64,000 nucleotides of DNA from JAIBJN01 sp963839745 (GTDB lineage: Bacteria > Actinomycetota > Thermoleophilia > Gaiellales > Gaiellaceae), in NCBI GenBank assembly GCA_963839745.1, contig CAWIWC010000009.1:1-64000 (forward strand). The letters are read 5' to 3'. The notes below the pieces were generated by a model. The model saw only the letters and a program-made list of their open reading frames with translations. It had not been told where the DNA came from and did not search any database. This document shows, piece by piece, positions 8,505 to 15,743 of this stretch; the stretch's first letter is position 1, and the number at the start of each line of letters is the position of its first letter. The position numbers and the translations under genes were made by a program.

Positions 8505-9725
8505 TCACTCGTCCGAGGCGGCGAGCCGCAGGCCGGGCATGAGCTCCTCTTCGGGCTCAGGCTCGGGCTCTTCCTCGTCCTCCGCGAGGCTCGTGAAGTC
8601 GACGGCAACGGTCTTGCCTTCCTCGGCGACACGCTTGCGGCGAATCGCCTGCTCGACCGCGATCTCGAAGTCGTGGCGGTTTGTGGCCGCCGCCGCAGCG
8701 ACCTCGAGCTCGACGACGTCGTCGACGACGAGCTGGACGAGGTGCTGAGAGAAGCTCTGCATGTGGTGGTAGTCGCCTTCTTCGATCGCCTCCGTGAGAC
8801 CGTGCGTCTTCTCGGGCTCGCGGATCAGCTCGGCGATGCGGGCCGTGTTGACCATCACCTCGATGGCGGCGACCCGGCCGCCTTCCTTGCGCGGAAGGAG
8901 GCGCTGGCTGACGACGCCACGCAAGACGCCCGCCAGGATTTCCCGCACCATCATCTGCTTCTGGGGCGGGTAGAACTCGACGAGCCGGCCGACCGTCTCG
9001 GCCGCGTCGAGGGTGTGCAACGTGGAGAAGACAAGGTGGCCCGACTCGGCCGCCTGGAGCGCCGTCTGCGTCGTCTCCTCGTCGCGAAGCTCGCCGATGA
9101 GGATGACGTCGGGATCCTGGCGCAGCACGCGGCGCAGGGCCTGCTTGAAGGACTCGGTGTCGAGCCCGACCTCGCGCTGGTTGACGATCGAGGCCCAGTC
9201 GTCGTGGATGAACTCGATCGGGTCCTCGATCGTGACGATGTGGCACTTCCGGTTGCGGTTGATCCAGTTGAGCATTGCCGCAAGCGACGTCGACTTTCCC
9301 GAGCCGGTCGCGCCCGTCACGAGGACGAGGCCGCGGTGCTCCTGGGCCAGGTTCCCGACGCCCACCGGGAGGCCGAGCCGTTCGAAGCTCGGGATCTCCT
9401 TGGGGACGAAGCGGAAGGCGAACGAGATCGACCCGCGCTGGCGGAAGCCGTTGACGCGGTAGCGCCCGATGCCGTCGGCGAGGTACGAGGTGTCGAGGTC
9501 ACCGGTCTCGAGGAACTGCTCGCGCTTGGCGGGCGAGCGCTCGGTGACGAGCAGCAGGACCGTCTCCAGGTCGGACTCGGTGAGGAGGCGCTGCTCGAGC
9601 GGCTGCAGGTCGCCGTCCACCCGGACCATGGCCGGAGACGACACCTTCAGGTGCAGATCACTTCCTCCCGCGTCGATGACGCGTGCCAGCAGTTCGTCGA
9701 GATTCATGACGCCGACCGTGTCCAT
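8505..9725 (-). CDS. pilT: Type IV pilus retraction ATPase PilT
   Basis: This 406-aa cytoplasmic hexameric ATPase depolymerises the pilus and drives twitching or DNA uptake. It carries Walker A (GATGSGKST), TIEDPIEF, Walker B (DPDVILIGELRD) and the His box STLHTLDAAETVGR, all canonical for PilT. The C-terminus has a Glu-rich acidic tail (EDEEEPEPEPEEEL) not seen in most PilT proteins. ATG 9725 has GGGAG at a good distance; an internal ATG at 9707 is less well supported. It is the first gene of the minus-strand operon and is divergent from tRNA-Tyr, so the operon promoter must lie in the ~70 bp between them. Confidence 0.95.
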   Translation of the reverse strand: MDTVGVMNLDELLARVIDAGGSDLHLKVSSPAMVRVDGDLQPLEQRLLTESDLETVLLLVTERSPAKREQFLETGDLDTSYLADGIGRYRVNGFRQRGSISFAFRFVPKEIPSFERLGLPVGVGNLAQEHRGLVLVTGATGSGKSTSLAAMLNWINRNRKCHIVTIEDPIEFIHDDWASIVNQREVGLDTESFKQALRRVLRQDPDVILIGELRDEETTQTALQAAESGHLVFSTLHTLDAAETVGRLVEFYPPQKQMMVREILAGVLRGVVSQRLLPRKEGGRVAAIEVMVNTARIAELIREPEKTHGLTEAIEEGDYHHMQSFSQHLVQLVVDDVVELEVAAAAATNRHDFEIAVEQAIRRKRVAEEGKTVAVDFTSLAEDEEEPEPEPEEELMPGLRLAASDE

Positions 9726-9794
9726 CGGCGCTCCCGCCGGGCGCTTTAGCTCAAAGGGGGGATGAAGCCGCTCGGCTACACTTACGCACCCCGC

Positions 9795-9876
9795 GGGGGA
9801 GTTCCCGAGTGGCCAAAGGGGACGGGCTGTAAACCCGTTGGCTCAGCCTTCGTAGGTTCGAATCCTACCTCCCCCA
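9795..9876 (+). tRNA. tRNA-Tyr (GTA)
   Basis: The gene folds as a class II tRNA with acceptor stem GGGGGAG/CTCCCCC. The D-arm contains CCCGAGTGGCCAAAGGG. The anticodon stem ACGGG/CCCGT holds loop CTGTAAA, with anticodon GTA at 9829-9831. A long variable arm is followed by the T-arm GTAGG-TTCGAAT-CCTAC. CCA is not encoded. The last 14 nt recur at 11086-11099. Confidence 0.96.
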
Positions 9877-10588
9877 TACAGTCACCCGCACCTGGTTGAG
9901 CCAGAACCGCTCTGGATTGATCGCGTTCATGGCGGTTACGTGAGCGCTGCCGTGGTGATTGCCTCGCTTGCCCGTGGTGATCGACGACGGCCGGGTGGAG
10001 CGCGAAATCGGGGCGACAGTACCGTCAGTATCGTGGACGGTTGAGCCGGAGACGAATCTGCGCGCGGTCGGCAACGCCCGCTGTCCGGCCAGTGGCCCAG
10101 AGGCTCACTCGCGGCCGAGCGTTCAGGTGTATCGCACGATACCTATCATCGAGGCTCGAGGCGGAGGGCTTCCGTCACGCGTCCGCAGGTGAGGACGAGC
10201 TCGTCGCCGTCGGTGCGTGGGCGGGCTACCGGGATGCGCTTCGACGCTTCTGACGTAGCGTATGGCTCCGCGTCGGCGGCGAGTATTACTCGGGACTGCG
10301 ATTCCCCCGCAGGACTGAAGCGGGCTGTCGCGTGGAATCGTTCAGGTGAGTAGAAGACTCGGCCCGCCGTTTTAGCTGAGCGCGGCACCCGTGACCCACG
10401 CAAGCTCAGCGTACCAGCGACGTCATACGTACTCAGCGACGGGCTGCGGCGACGGTGCTGCTCCGATGAACGACTGGTGGGCGGAACCGTTCGACTTCAA
10501 GGAGCTGCCCCGGCGCACTAGAACGTGATCGCGGGGCGCCGATCGTTCTTTGGCATAGCGGTCCTGAGTTACCGCGCTGCCAAACGGC
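9877..10588. other. Gene-poor interval after tRNA-Tyr
   Basis: About 0.7 kb with no gene I can support. Codon usage in all frames is poor and the base composition is less GC-biased than the neighbours. The nearest thing to coding is a minus-strand stretch ending near 10146 (DGDELVLTCGRVTEALRL), and a 20-codon plus-strand ORF at about 10468 (MNDWWAEPF). Neither has a convincing start or length. The position next to a tRNA 3' end suggests a remnant accessory region, but no integrase is visible. Confidence 0.4.
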
Positions 10589-10615
10589 GACTGCCCAGCA
10601 CGAGGCCGGGCAGTC
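10589..10615 (-). terminator. Hairpin downstream of the small secreted-protein gene
   Basis: An 8-bp perfect stem GACTGCCC/GGGCAGTC with an 11-nt loop lies 21 nt beyond the stop of the minus-strand gene at 10637-10892. There is only a short T-run after it, so it is a moderate terminator. Confidence 0.5.
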
Positions 10616-10636
10616 CTGTACTGCTTGTGCTGCTTA

Positions 10637-10892
10637 CTACTGCGGCATGGAGTCAGGGTGCGCCTCGCGCCAGTCCTGGTTGACGGTGCCGTTGTCACCG
10701 GCAAGGCCGCTCGCCCACGCGCCCCACCACGAGGCGCCGGGCGTCCCGTAGGCATCGCTGTTGGCGGGGTTGCTGACCGCGTCGGCACGGAAGGTGCCGA
10801 AGAGACCGGGATCGGCGGGCTGGGCCGCCGAGGCGACGGTCGGAACTGTGAGCGCCGCGATAGCGCCGGCGATGATGAAGTAGCTTCCTCAT
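10637..10892 (-). pseudogene. Small secreted protein gene with a one-base shift in its signal peptide
   Basis: An ATG at 10892 has AGGAG seven nt upstream, but its frame loses sense after MRK. Removing one base near codon 4 gives a normal export signal (MRKYFIIAGAIAALTVPTVASA) and a ~60-residue mature protein with Trp- and Gly-rich text such as GTPGASWWGAWASG, ending at TAG 10637. A terminator-like hairpin follows. The correct ribosome site, signal peptide and terminator suggest a real gene whose frame is broken by a mutation or a sequence error. I do not recognise the family. Confidence 0.5.
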
Positions 10893-11050
10893 GTCCGTAC
10901 TCCTGTTCGTTCAGGCAATCCCTTTGATCGCCGTATCCCTAGAAGCATCGACTTCCCTCACGTCGCCGGCTAGGACACGATTGGGTCTATTCGTGCGTCT
11001 TAGACTGCTCGTCGGCGCTCGCCGCGTGCTGTCCCCGGTGCCGCCCCCGG

Positions 11051-11099
11051 GCCTGAAAACCCCCCGGTTTGCAGGGGTGTCCGAGTCCTACCTCCCCCA
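11051..11099 (+). repeat. tRNA-like remnant, copy of a tRNA 3' end
   Basis: Positions 11086-11099 (TCCTACCTCCCCCA) match the last 14 nt of tRNA-Tyr exactly. Extending leftwards gives CGAGTCC against CGAATCC. An anticodon-loop-like CCTGAAAACC lies 5' of it. A complete cloverleaf cannot be drawn. It is either a decayed tRNA or the far end of an element that inserted in the tRNA gene; no integrase lies between the copies. Confidence 0.45.
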
Positions 11100-11173
11100 C
11101 CTGGATCCTTTTCGGTACGCGAGAGCCGCTCAACAGAGAGCGGTTCATGCGTTCCGGAAGGCGCGCGAACGCG

Positions 11174-11217
11174 CGCGGACCACGTACATCCCCACATACA
11201 TCGAAACCGCTCCCCGG
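11174..11217. repeat. Dispersed repeat, copy A
   Basis: Its core CGTACATCCCCAC is flanked by CGCGGACC on the left and a GAA / GCTCCCCGG block on the right. It matches 12422-12472 at about 28 of 32 core positions, and the differences are all transitions. It lies outside coding sequence. Confidence 0.6.
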
Positions 11218-11466
11218 ACCGTCAGATTCGGGCCGTGGCCGAGAGCTACTACGCGGCTCGATCCCTCCGCGCGCGGCGGAGAAAAGTCTCGCGCGTTCCG
11301 AGTCCAGAAATCCAGAAACCCGCATGCCTAGGCGTTCGCTCGCCGCCCGGCCCCCGCGCTTGAACCACGGATCGAGGGATGACAGAATCTTCTTGCCTGG
11401 TGGCCGATCCCCCGCGATGAAGGGGCGGCCTTTTTCGTAACCGGTGCGGGGGAGGAGGTAGTAGAG

Positions 11467-12024
11467 ATGCGGCGACTTCTGTTGGCAGCAGCTTTGTTGG
11501 CGGCGTTCGTACTTGCCGTGCCCGCGCTGGCCGAGCCTGGGCGCGTGGTCAAGGAGACCTTCCACGAGGAGTTCTTCAACGAGATCGAAGCCTTCTGTGA
11601 GACGGACATGGTGGTAGAGAGCCACTTGGTCGTGGACGGGACCACCACGATCATGCCGCGCGGGCGCGATGGGCTCATCTACTTCGCCAACCGGCTCTCG
11701 ATCACGGAAACGTTCACGAACGTGGACAACGACAAGTTCGTCGTGAGCACGGTCAACTTGATCGACAAGGATCTGCGCGTGACGGACAACGGCGACGGCA
11801 CGCTCACGATCCTCATCCTCTCGACCGGCAACGCCGTGGTCTACAACTCGGACGGCAAGGCGATAGGCAGGAATCCGGGGCAGGTTCGCTTCGAGTTGCT
11901 GGTCGATCACGGCGGCACGCCGAGCGATCCCTCCGACGACACGGAGATCTCCTTCGAGCAAGTCAAGGAATCGACAGGCCGCACGGACGACTTCTGCGAA
12001 GTCGCGGTGCCTGCGCTGAGCTGA
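11467..12024 (+). CDS. Secreted protein of unknown function
   Basis: This 185-aa protein has a clear signal peptide (RRLLLAAALLAAFVLAVPALA, cut after ALA). The mature part is acidic, predicted beta-rich and has two Cys (FCETD near the start, DFCEV near the end) that could pair. AGGAGG lies 8 nt before the ATG and a strong hairpin follows the stop, so it is an autonomous single-gene unit. I recognise no domain. Similar small exported proteins with a 'TETFTN' and 'GDGTLTI' style are common in soil actinobacteria, but no function is claimed. Confidence 0.75.
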   Translation: MRRLLLAAALLAAFVLAVPALAEPGRVVKETFHEEFFNEIEAFCETDMVVESHLVVDGTTTIMPRGRDGLIYFANRLSITETFTNVDNDKFVVSTVNLIDKDLRVTDNGDGTLTILILSTGNAVVYNSDGKAIGRNPGQVRFELLVDHGGTPSDPSDDTEISFEQVKESTGRTDDFCEVAVPALS

Positions 12025-12031
12025 AGCGAAA

Positions 12032-12068
12032 GTTGGGCGGGCGGGCTACTTAGTCCCGCCCGCCCAAC
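12032..12068 (+). terminator. Strong hairpin terminator
   Basis: A perfect 14-bp stem GTTGGGCGGGCGGG/CCCGCCCGCCCAAC with a 9-nt loop begins 7 nt after the stop of the secreted-protein gene. There is no T-run, as is usual in high-GC actinobacteria. Confidence 0.75.
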
Positions 12069-12148
12069 AACGGCAGGGGAGCCTCCGCGCCATGTTCGTC
12101 GCGAGGGGCTTCTTCACGCCTAGGTAAGCACGGGGCGAGAACGGCCTA

Positions 12149-12168
12149 CCAGCGGGGCTCCCCGCTGG
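12149..12168 (-). terminator. Hairpin, probable terminator of the 12217-12396 gene
   Basis: CCAGCGGGG/CCCCGCTGG forms a 9-bp inverted repeat around CT. It lies 48 nt downstream of the minus-strand small gene. Confidence 0.4.
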
Positions 12169-12216
12169 ACGCTCATGAAGAGCGCGGGATAGCGATCAGC
12201 GCACGTGGCTTCTCAG

Positions 12217-12396
12217 CTAGGGCAAACGGCAGACGATCGTGCCGTGGTCGGAGTCTGGGAGTAGCTCCGCATGAGTGACGACGCATGTTCCGACCTTCGT
12301 CTCGATCGGCTCGCCCTCGTCTGGAGGTCCCGGAAGCTCCTTTTCGTCCACCTCCGTCCAGCCCGGCCCTTCGATGGTGATGATGAACCGATGCAC
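12217..12396 (-). CDS. Small hypothetical protein (59 aa)
   Basis: This GTG-started reading frame encodes an acidic 59-residue protein beginning MHRFIITIEGPGWTEVDEKE and ending GTIVCRLP. Codon third positions are GC-biased and the amino-acid mix is protein-like, unlike the other frames here, which are Arg/His-rich. An in-frame TGA lies four codons upstream, so no longer start exists. The dispersed repeat (copy B) lies about 25-75 nt upstream of the GTG, where a promoter could be. The sequence is reminiscent of the equally short protein at 32491 (a short beta-strand opening followed by acidic residues), but I claim no homology. No function is assigned. Confidence 0.4.
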   Translation of the reverse strand: MHRFIITIEGPGWTEVDEKELPGPPDEGEPIETKVGTCVVTHAELLPDSDHGTIVCRLP

Positions 12397-12421
12397 CGAA
12401 GCCCATCATGTCAGGGCGGCT

Positions 12422-12472
12422 CGCGGACCGCGTACATCCCCACGCACACCGAACGCTAGAAACGCTCCCCGG
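12422..12472. repeat. Dispersed repeat, copy B
   Basis: Second copy of the element at 11174-11217: CGCGGACC, CGTACATCCCCAC, ACACCGAA and a GCTCCCCGG end, with a short insertion (CGCTAGAAA) relative to copy A. It overlaps the 3' end of the Thr-rich protein gene. A weaker partial match (GTACACCGCCACACCGAACG) lies at positions 23-42, upstream of the TadG-like gene. Confidence 0.6.
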
Positions 12473-13150
12473 CTGGGTCGCTCTCATGGGAGTCCGATCC
12501 CGGCGGGCCCCGCCGCTTCCGTCTCCAGATCACGACGCCGGCGATCGCGGCTGCGAGCACGAGCCCGAGGCCGAGCGCGATCCATCCCCACGGCGTGTCG
12601 TCCTCGGACGACGTCGGCTCCGCCGCCACTGTCTCCGCAGGGCTCGTGTCCGGTGTCGGCGTCGTCGTCGTCGCCGGGGCTTGACTCGTCGTGGTCGGAG
12701 TCTCGGAATCCCTCAGCGTTCCCAGCGCAACGCCGAGCGCGAGGACGGCCCAGGCGGAGTCGTCCTCCGACGACTCACCGGACGTGTCGGTGGGGACCGT
12801 GGTCGTCGTCAAAGGCTCGGTCGGCGCCGTGTCGGTCGTCTCCGTCTCGACCTCCGTGGTCGTGGACTCCGTGGTCGATGCAGTGTCGGTGTCACGGTCT
12901 CGATCACGGTGGTGGTCTCGGGTTGCGTCGTCGTCGTGGACTCGGTGACGGTCGTTGTGGACGCCGACGTCGTCCCGGGCGACGTTTCGGTCGGGCTCGG
13001 ACGCGTCGGCAGCGTCACCGACCCTGTCGGCAGGGTCACGCTGCTCAGCGGCGGAAGTCCCGAGCCGTCGCCTCCGCAACCACCAAGGAGGTAACCCGCA
13101 ACCGCGGCGACAACGAACAGTGGCCCGAGGCGCCAAGCTTGGCCGCTCAT
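12456..13150 (-). pseudogene. Thr-rich membrane/lipoprotein with tandem module, frameshifted
   Basis: The 5' part (13150 downwards) encodes MSGQAWRLGPLFVVAAVAG with a lipobox-like LLGGC, then a Thr/Ser/Pro stalk. Around 12881-12895 this frame ends its Thr-rich text (TTTVIETVT) and another frame takes up the same composition (STTESTTTEVETETTD) down to TAG 12456. The second part holds two related modules, SSEDDSAWAVLALGVALG and SSEDDTPWGWIALGLGLVL, the latter continuing as a membrane helix with an RRKRR stop-transfer and a hydrophilic tail. The whole looks like one wall-spanning protein of ~230 aa with a single-base shift. It may be a sequence error or true decay. Function unknown. Confidence 0.6.
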
Positions 13151-13348
13151 GCGCGACGGCGGGAAGTCGTTCGAGCGTGCATCGTGCTCATCGAGGTTGC
13201 GGCGCGACGCGCAGGGCTGAATACGAGAGCGTCCCTTGGAGCTTCCAGTTCCTCGGCCACGCCAGTCAGGCTAACTCCCGCTGCTGACGCCGCTCTCTGA
13301 GCAGCCTCTTACACTGACCCGACCCCCGAGACGACCGAGGAGAGACTC

Positions 13349-13546
13349 ATGGACTGGTTTTGGTGGTTGGTCGGCGTCGTCGCCGTTGCCGCCTGGGTGA
13401 TCGCGCTCGTTGACATGGTGCGCCGCCGCGGCGCGCTGAGGCGCGGCCAGCTCGCAGCTTGGGTGCTCATCGTGATCATCCTTCCGGTCCTCGGAACGAT
13501 CCTGTACTTCGTGATCGGCCGCCGTCCGGAGACCCGGACGAGGTAG
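13349..13546 (+). CDS. Small membrane protein with PLDc_N domain
   Basis: This 65-aa protein has two hydrophobic helices (WFWWLVGVVAVAAWVIALVDMV and LAAWVLIVIILPVLGTILYFVI) separated by RRRGALRRGQ, ending in a basic tail. This is the pattern of the phospholipase D N-terminal (PLDc_N) domain, which occurs alone in many actinobacteria. The Pro-x-x-Gly and YFVIGRR end are typical. GAGGAGA precedes the ATG. No catalytic part is present, so it is not an enzyme. Function of the stand-alone form is unknown. Confidence 0.8.
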   Translation: MDWFWWLVGVVAVAAWVIALVDMVRRRGALRRGQLAAWVLIVIILPVLGTILYFVIGRRPETRTR

Positions 13547-13572
13547 CCCCCGACTCGTCCTGACAGAGCCTT

Positions 13573-14928
13573 CTAGGGCTCGGTGTGGACGATCACGTCC
13601 ACCACCTCGGGGCGCTCGCGGCGGATGCGCTCCTCGATCTCGCTCGCGCTCGCATGGGCGGCGGCAAGCGCCTGGTCCGGCTCCATCGCCAGCGTCAGGA
13701 ACGCGACGAGGCCGCGCTCGGTCGAGACGAAGCGCAGCTCACGCGGTTCGGCGCCGGTGGCCTCGCGGACGATGCGCCGCACGTCCGCGGACTCGACCTC
13801 GAGGTCGCCGTCGGCGGGCGTGCCGACTGCGGCCGGCTCTGAGAGCGGCTCGAGGTGGGTCTGCACCGTATCGACGCCAGGGAGGTCGGCGAGGATCTCG
13901 CGCTCGACCTGCTCGGCGACGTCGTGAGCTTCGGCGAGCGTCATCGAGCCCGGCAGCTTCAGGTGCAGGGACACCTCCCTGTGGTCCCCGACGTCGAGGA
14001 CGGCGACGTTGTGCACCTCGCGCACGCGCGGCACTCGCAGCGCCGCGGCGAGGGCGCGCTCGGTCAGCTCGACTCCCGCGTCGGTGGGCTCCACGTGGAC
14101 GACGACGTCCGTCCCGGGCACGGCGCGCTCGATCGCCTCCTCGACGGCGTCGGCGGCAGCGTGGCCCTGCCCGACCGCGGCTCCCGGCGAGACGCCGATG
14201 ACCACGTCGGCGAAGTGGCGGCCCGCCGCCCGCCGCATGCGGAGGCGGCGGACGGTGATGCTCGGGTCGAGGGTCTCGATCGCGCGCTGGGCCGCCTCGA
14301 CCGCGTCCGCGGGCGCCGTGTCCATGAGAACGTCGACGTTTTGCCGGATCAGCCTCCCGGCCGCGCCGAGGACGAGCACGGCGACGAAGAGCGCCGCGAT
14401 CGCGTCCCCCTCCGGATAGCCCGCGCGGGCGGCCAGGAGCCCGAAGAGCACCGCCGTCGAGCCGGCAAGGTCGCTGCCGAAGTGCAACGCGCTCGCTCCG
14501 AAGGCAGCGCTGTGGAAACGGCGTGAGGCACGGAGCGAGACGACCGTCCGACCGGCGTCGATGAAGATCACGACGACGATGACGAGGAACGCGTACCAGG
14601 TCGCGTCGACCTCCGCCGTGCCGTCGATGAGCCGCCGGATGGCGACGTAGGAGATCGCGAGCGAGGCGGCAACGAGAATCGACGCCTCCGCGAGCGCGGA
14701 GAGATGCTCCGCCTTCCCGTGGCCGTACTGATGGCCCGGGTCGGCGGGCCGGATCGCTACCCCGACCGCGAAGAGCGTCAGGAGGGCGGCGACGAGATCG
14801 GTGCCCGAGTGGGCCGCCTCGGAGAGAAAGCCGAGGCTCCCGGTCGCAAGCCCGGTGACGAGCTTGACCCCGATCAGCACCAGCGCGGCCGCGACGGACA
14901 TGAGGGCGATGCGCCGCTGCGGGCTCAT
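13573..14928 (-). CDS. Cation diffusion facilitator transporter with three C-terminal ZT-dimer domains
   Basis: A 451-aa inner-membrane metal/proton antiporter. Six membrane helices occupy about residues 1-210. The metal-site motifs are HSGTD in helix 2 and HFGSD in helix 5, matching the HxxxD pattern of CDF proteins, most often Zn, Fe or Mn carriers. The cytoplasmic region is unusually long, with three successive ferredoxin-like ZT-dimer repeats (about 210-295, 296-375, 380-450), where the family normally has one. ATG 14928 is preferred over a TTG two codons upstream. It starts 25 nt from a divergent mini zinc-ribbon gene, so the two share a promoter region. Confidence 0.9.
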   Translation of the reverse strand: MSPQRRIALMSVAAALVLIGVKLVTGLATGSLGFLSEAAHSGTDLVAALLTLFAVGVAIRPADPGHQYGHGKAEHLSALAEASILVAASLAISYVAIRRLIDGTAEVDATWYAFLVIVVVIFIDAGRTVVSLRASRRFHSAAFGASALHFGSDLAGSTAVLFGLLAARAGYPEGDAIAALFVAVLVLGAAGRLIRQNVDVLMDTAPADAVEAAQRAIETLDPSITVRRLRMRRAAGRHFADVVIGVSPGAAVGQGHAAADAVEEAIERAVPGTDVVVHVEPTDAGVELTERALAAALRVPRVREVHNVAVLDVGDHREVSLHLKLPGSMTLAEAHDVAEQVEREILADLPGVDTVQTHLEPLSEPAAVGTPADGDLEVESADVRRIVREATGAEPRELRFVSTERGLVAFLTLAMEPDQALAAAHASASEIEERIRRERPEVVDVIVHTEP

Positions 14929-14953
14929 GGCCAAAGGCTAACCTGGGTACGCG

Positions 14954-15130
14954 GTGAATCCGGAGACCGGCGAGAAGTTCGAGGTGAATTGCCCGCACTG
15001 CGGGAAACACTTCGATGCCGAGTTGCTCGGAGGGACCGAGCGGAACCTCGGGTTCAAGTGCCCCCATTGCCGGCTCTTCGTCGCCTTCAAGGCCGCGGAC
15101 GAGCAGGACCTCGTCGAGCCGACCGACTGA
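14954..15130 (+). CDS. Mini zinc-ribbon protein (58 aa)
   Basis: A GTG-started 58-aa protein with two Cys knuckles, CPHCGK (residues 13-18) and CPHCRL (36-41), separated by 19 residues. This is a typical four-Cys zinc ribbon. No other domain is present. It is divergent from the CDF transporter and ends 28 nt before the LexA-type box of the next gene. Such mini ribbons are often nucleic-acid or protein adaptors, or metal-linked chaperones. Neither role is shown here. Codon usage fits the genome well, so the gene is likely real despite its size. Confidence 0.65.
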   Translation: MNPETGEKFEVNCPHCGKHFDAELLGGTERNLGFKCPHCRLFVAFKAADEQDLVEPTD

Positions 15131-15158
15131 GCCGACCAGCACCGGCGCGAGCGTATGG

Positions 15159-15170
15159 GAACATATGTTC
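15159..15170. promoter_or_regulatory. LexA-type SOS box overlapping a start codon
   Basis: GAACATATGTTC is a perfect palindrome matching the GAAC-N4-GTTC core of actinobacterial and Bacillus LexA (DinR) sites. The ATG of the next gene is inside it (15165-15167). An identical 12-mer lies over the dinB start at 49701-49712. Confidence 0.75.
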
Positions 15171-15530
15171 GTGTCAGACAAGGGCTCCGCCTACGCACAG
15201 CTCCGCCGCGCGCTCGACTCGGGCAACTCCACCCTGGCGCTCTCCGCCGCGACGGAGCTCGACTTCGTCAGCCTCCCGGACGCGCTCGAGCTCGTCCTGC
15301 TCCTCGTCGAAGACCCCCGCCGCTTCCGGCGCGCGGCGCTGCGCTGGCACGCCCGCTACTGCGACGAGGTCCGCGACGTCGGGTTCGAGGAAGCCCATGC
15401 GGTGCTCGCGTGCCTGGCGGGCCTCGACGGACGGCGGCCGAAGGTCGCGGCAGCGGCGCTCGCGACCCTCGTTCACCGGCGAGGGCTCGAGCGCGCGAGC
15501 GAAGCGCTCATGCGCTGGGCCAACGCGTAG
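15165..15530 (+). CDS. Hypothetical helical protein with an SOS box at its start
   Basis: This protein of about 121 aa begins MFVSDKGSAYAQLRRALDSG; a GTG at 15171 is an alternative start two codons in. It is predicted all-helical with no membrane segment or Cys-rich motif, and Leu/Ala/Arg-rich repeats such as LPDALELVLLLVED and DGRRPKVAAAALATLVHRRG. It looks like a small HEAT- or bundle-type fold. I recognise no family. The perfect LexA box over the start strongly suggests DNA-damage induction. There is no Shine-Dalgarno, so translation may be leaderless. A role in the damage response is inference from the box only. Confidence 0.7.
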   Translation: MFVSDKGSAYAQLRRALDSGNSTLALSAATELDFVSLPDALELVLLLVEDPRRFRRAALRWHARYCDEVRDVGFEEAHAVLACLAGLDGRRPKVAAAALATLVHRRGLERASEALMRWANA

Positions 15531-15576
15531 GAGGGCTCGGCGGGATGGTGCTCGCCGCCGGGGTGCGATGATCGTT

Positions 15577-15645
15577 CCGAGGCAAGGACGCAGGGAGCGT
15601 TCGTAGCGAAAGAGCTACGGGCGCGACTGAGGACGCAGACCTCGG
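15577..15645 (+). ncRNA. Candidate structured RNA leader
   Basis: In the 213-nt gap before the GT39-like gene, CCGAGG (15577) can pair with CCTCGG (15640). Inside, CGTAGC-GAAAGA-GCTACG (15602-15619) forms a six-bp GNRA-like hairpin, and GGACGCAG occurs twice (15586, 15631) on either side of it. This symmetric arrangement is unlikely by chance but matches no riboswitch class I know. It could be a leader of the membrane enzyme gene. Confidence 0.35.
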
Positions 15646-15743
15646 GGCGAGCAGCGCGGCCCGGCGGCACAGCCACTTTCCCGTCGAGTCCTCCTAGGAC
15701 CGCTCCTCCTAATACTCGCGCGGCGAGCGCCGATAGAGAGAGC

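Larger units (their letters stand above)
10893..11466. other. Intergenic region with tRNA-like remnant and repeat
   Basis: No gene is supported here. The interval contains the copy of the tRNA 3' end (11086-11099), one copy of the dispersed ~32-nt repeat (11174-11217), and the promoter and leader of the secreted protein gene at 11467. A minus-strand reading through the tRNA-like part gives only the Gly/Arg-rich nonsense typical of reverse-translated tRNA. Confidence 0.45.

Noticed and set aside
6069..9749. A 1226-codon open frame on the plus strand opposite the pilus operon
   Set aside because: It is the reverse shadow of pilT, the SLT/M23 gene and the PASTA gene, all of which have clear conserved domains. 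The product is Arg/Asp/Val-rich with no known domain.
9865..10074. A 69-codon minus-strand frame next to the tRNA as an integrase end
   Set aside because: It lacks the H-x-x-R and Tyr motifs of tyrosine recombinases and runs into the tRNA.
9877..11099. A complete integrative element between the tRNA copies
   Set aside because: No integrase, transposase or phage gene can be read in the interval, so only a remnant or coincidence is supported.
15577..15645. A cyclic-di-GMP (GEMM) riboswitch
   Set aside because: The GGACGCAG blocks recall the GGGACGCAAAGCC of GEMM-I, but the conserved AGGGCAAACC and receptor arms are absent.
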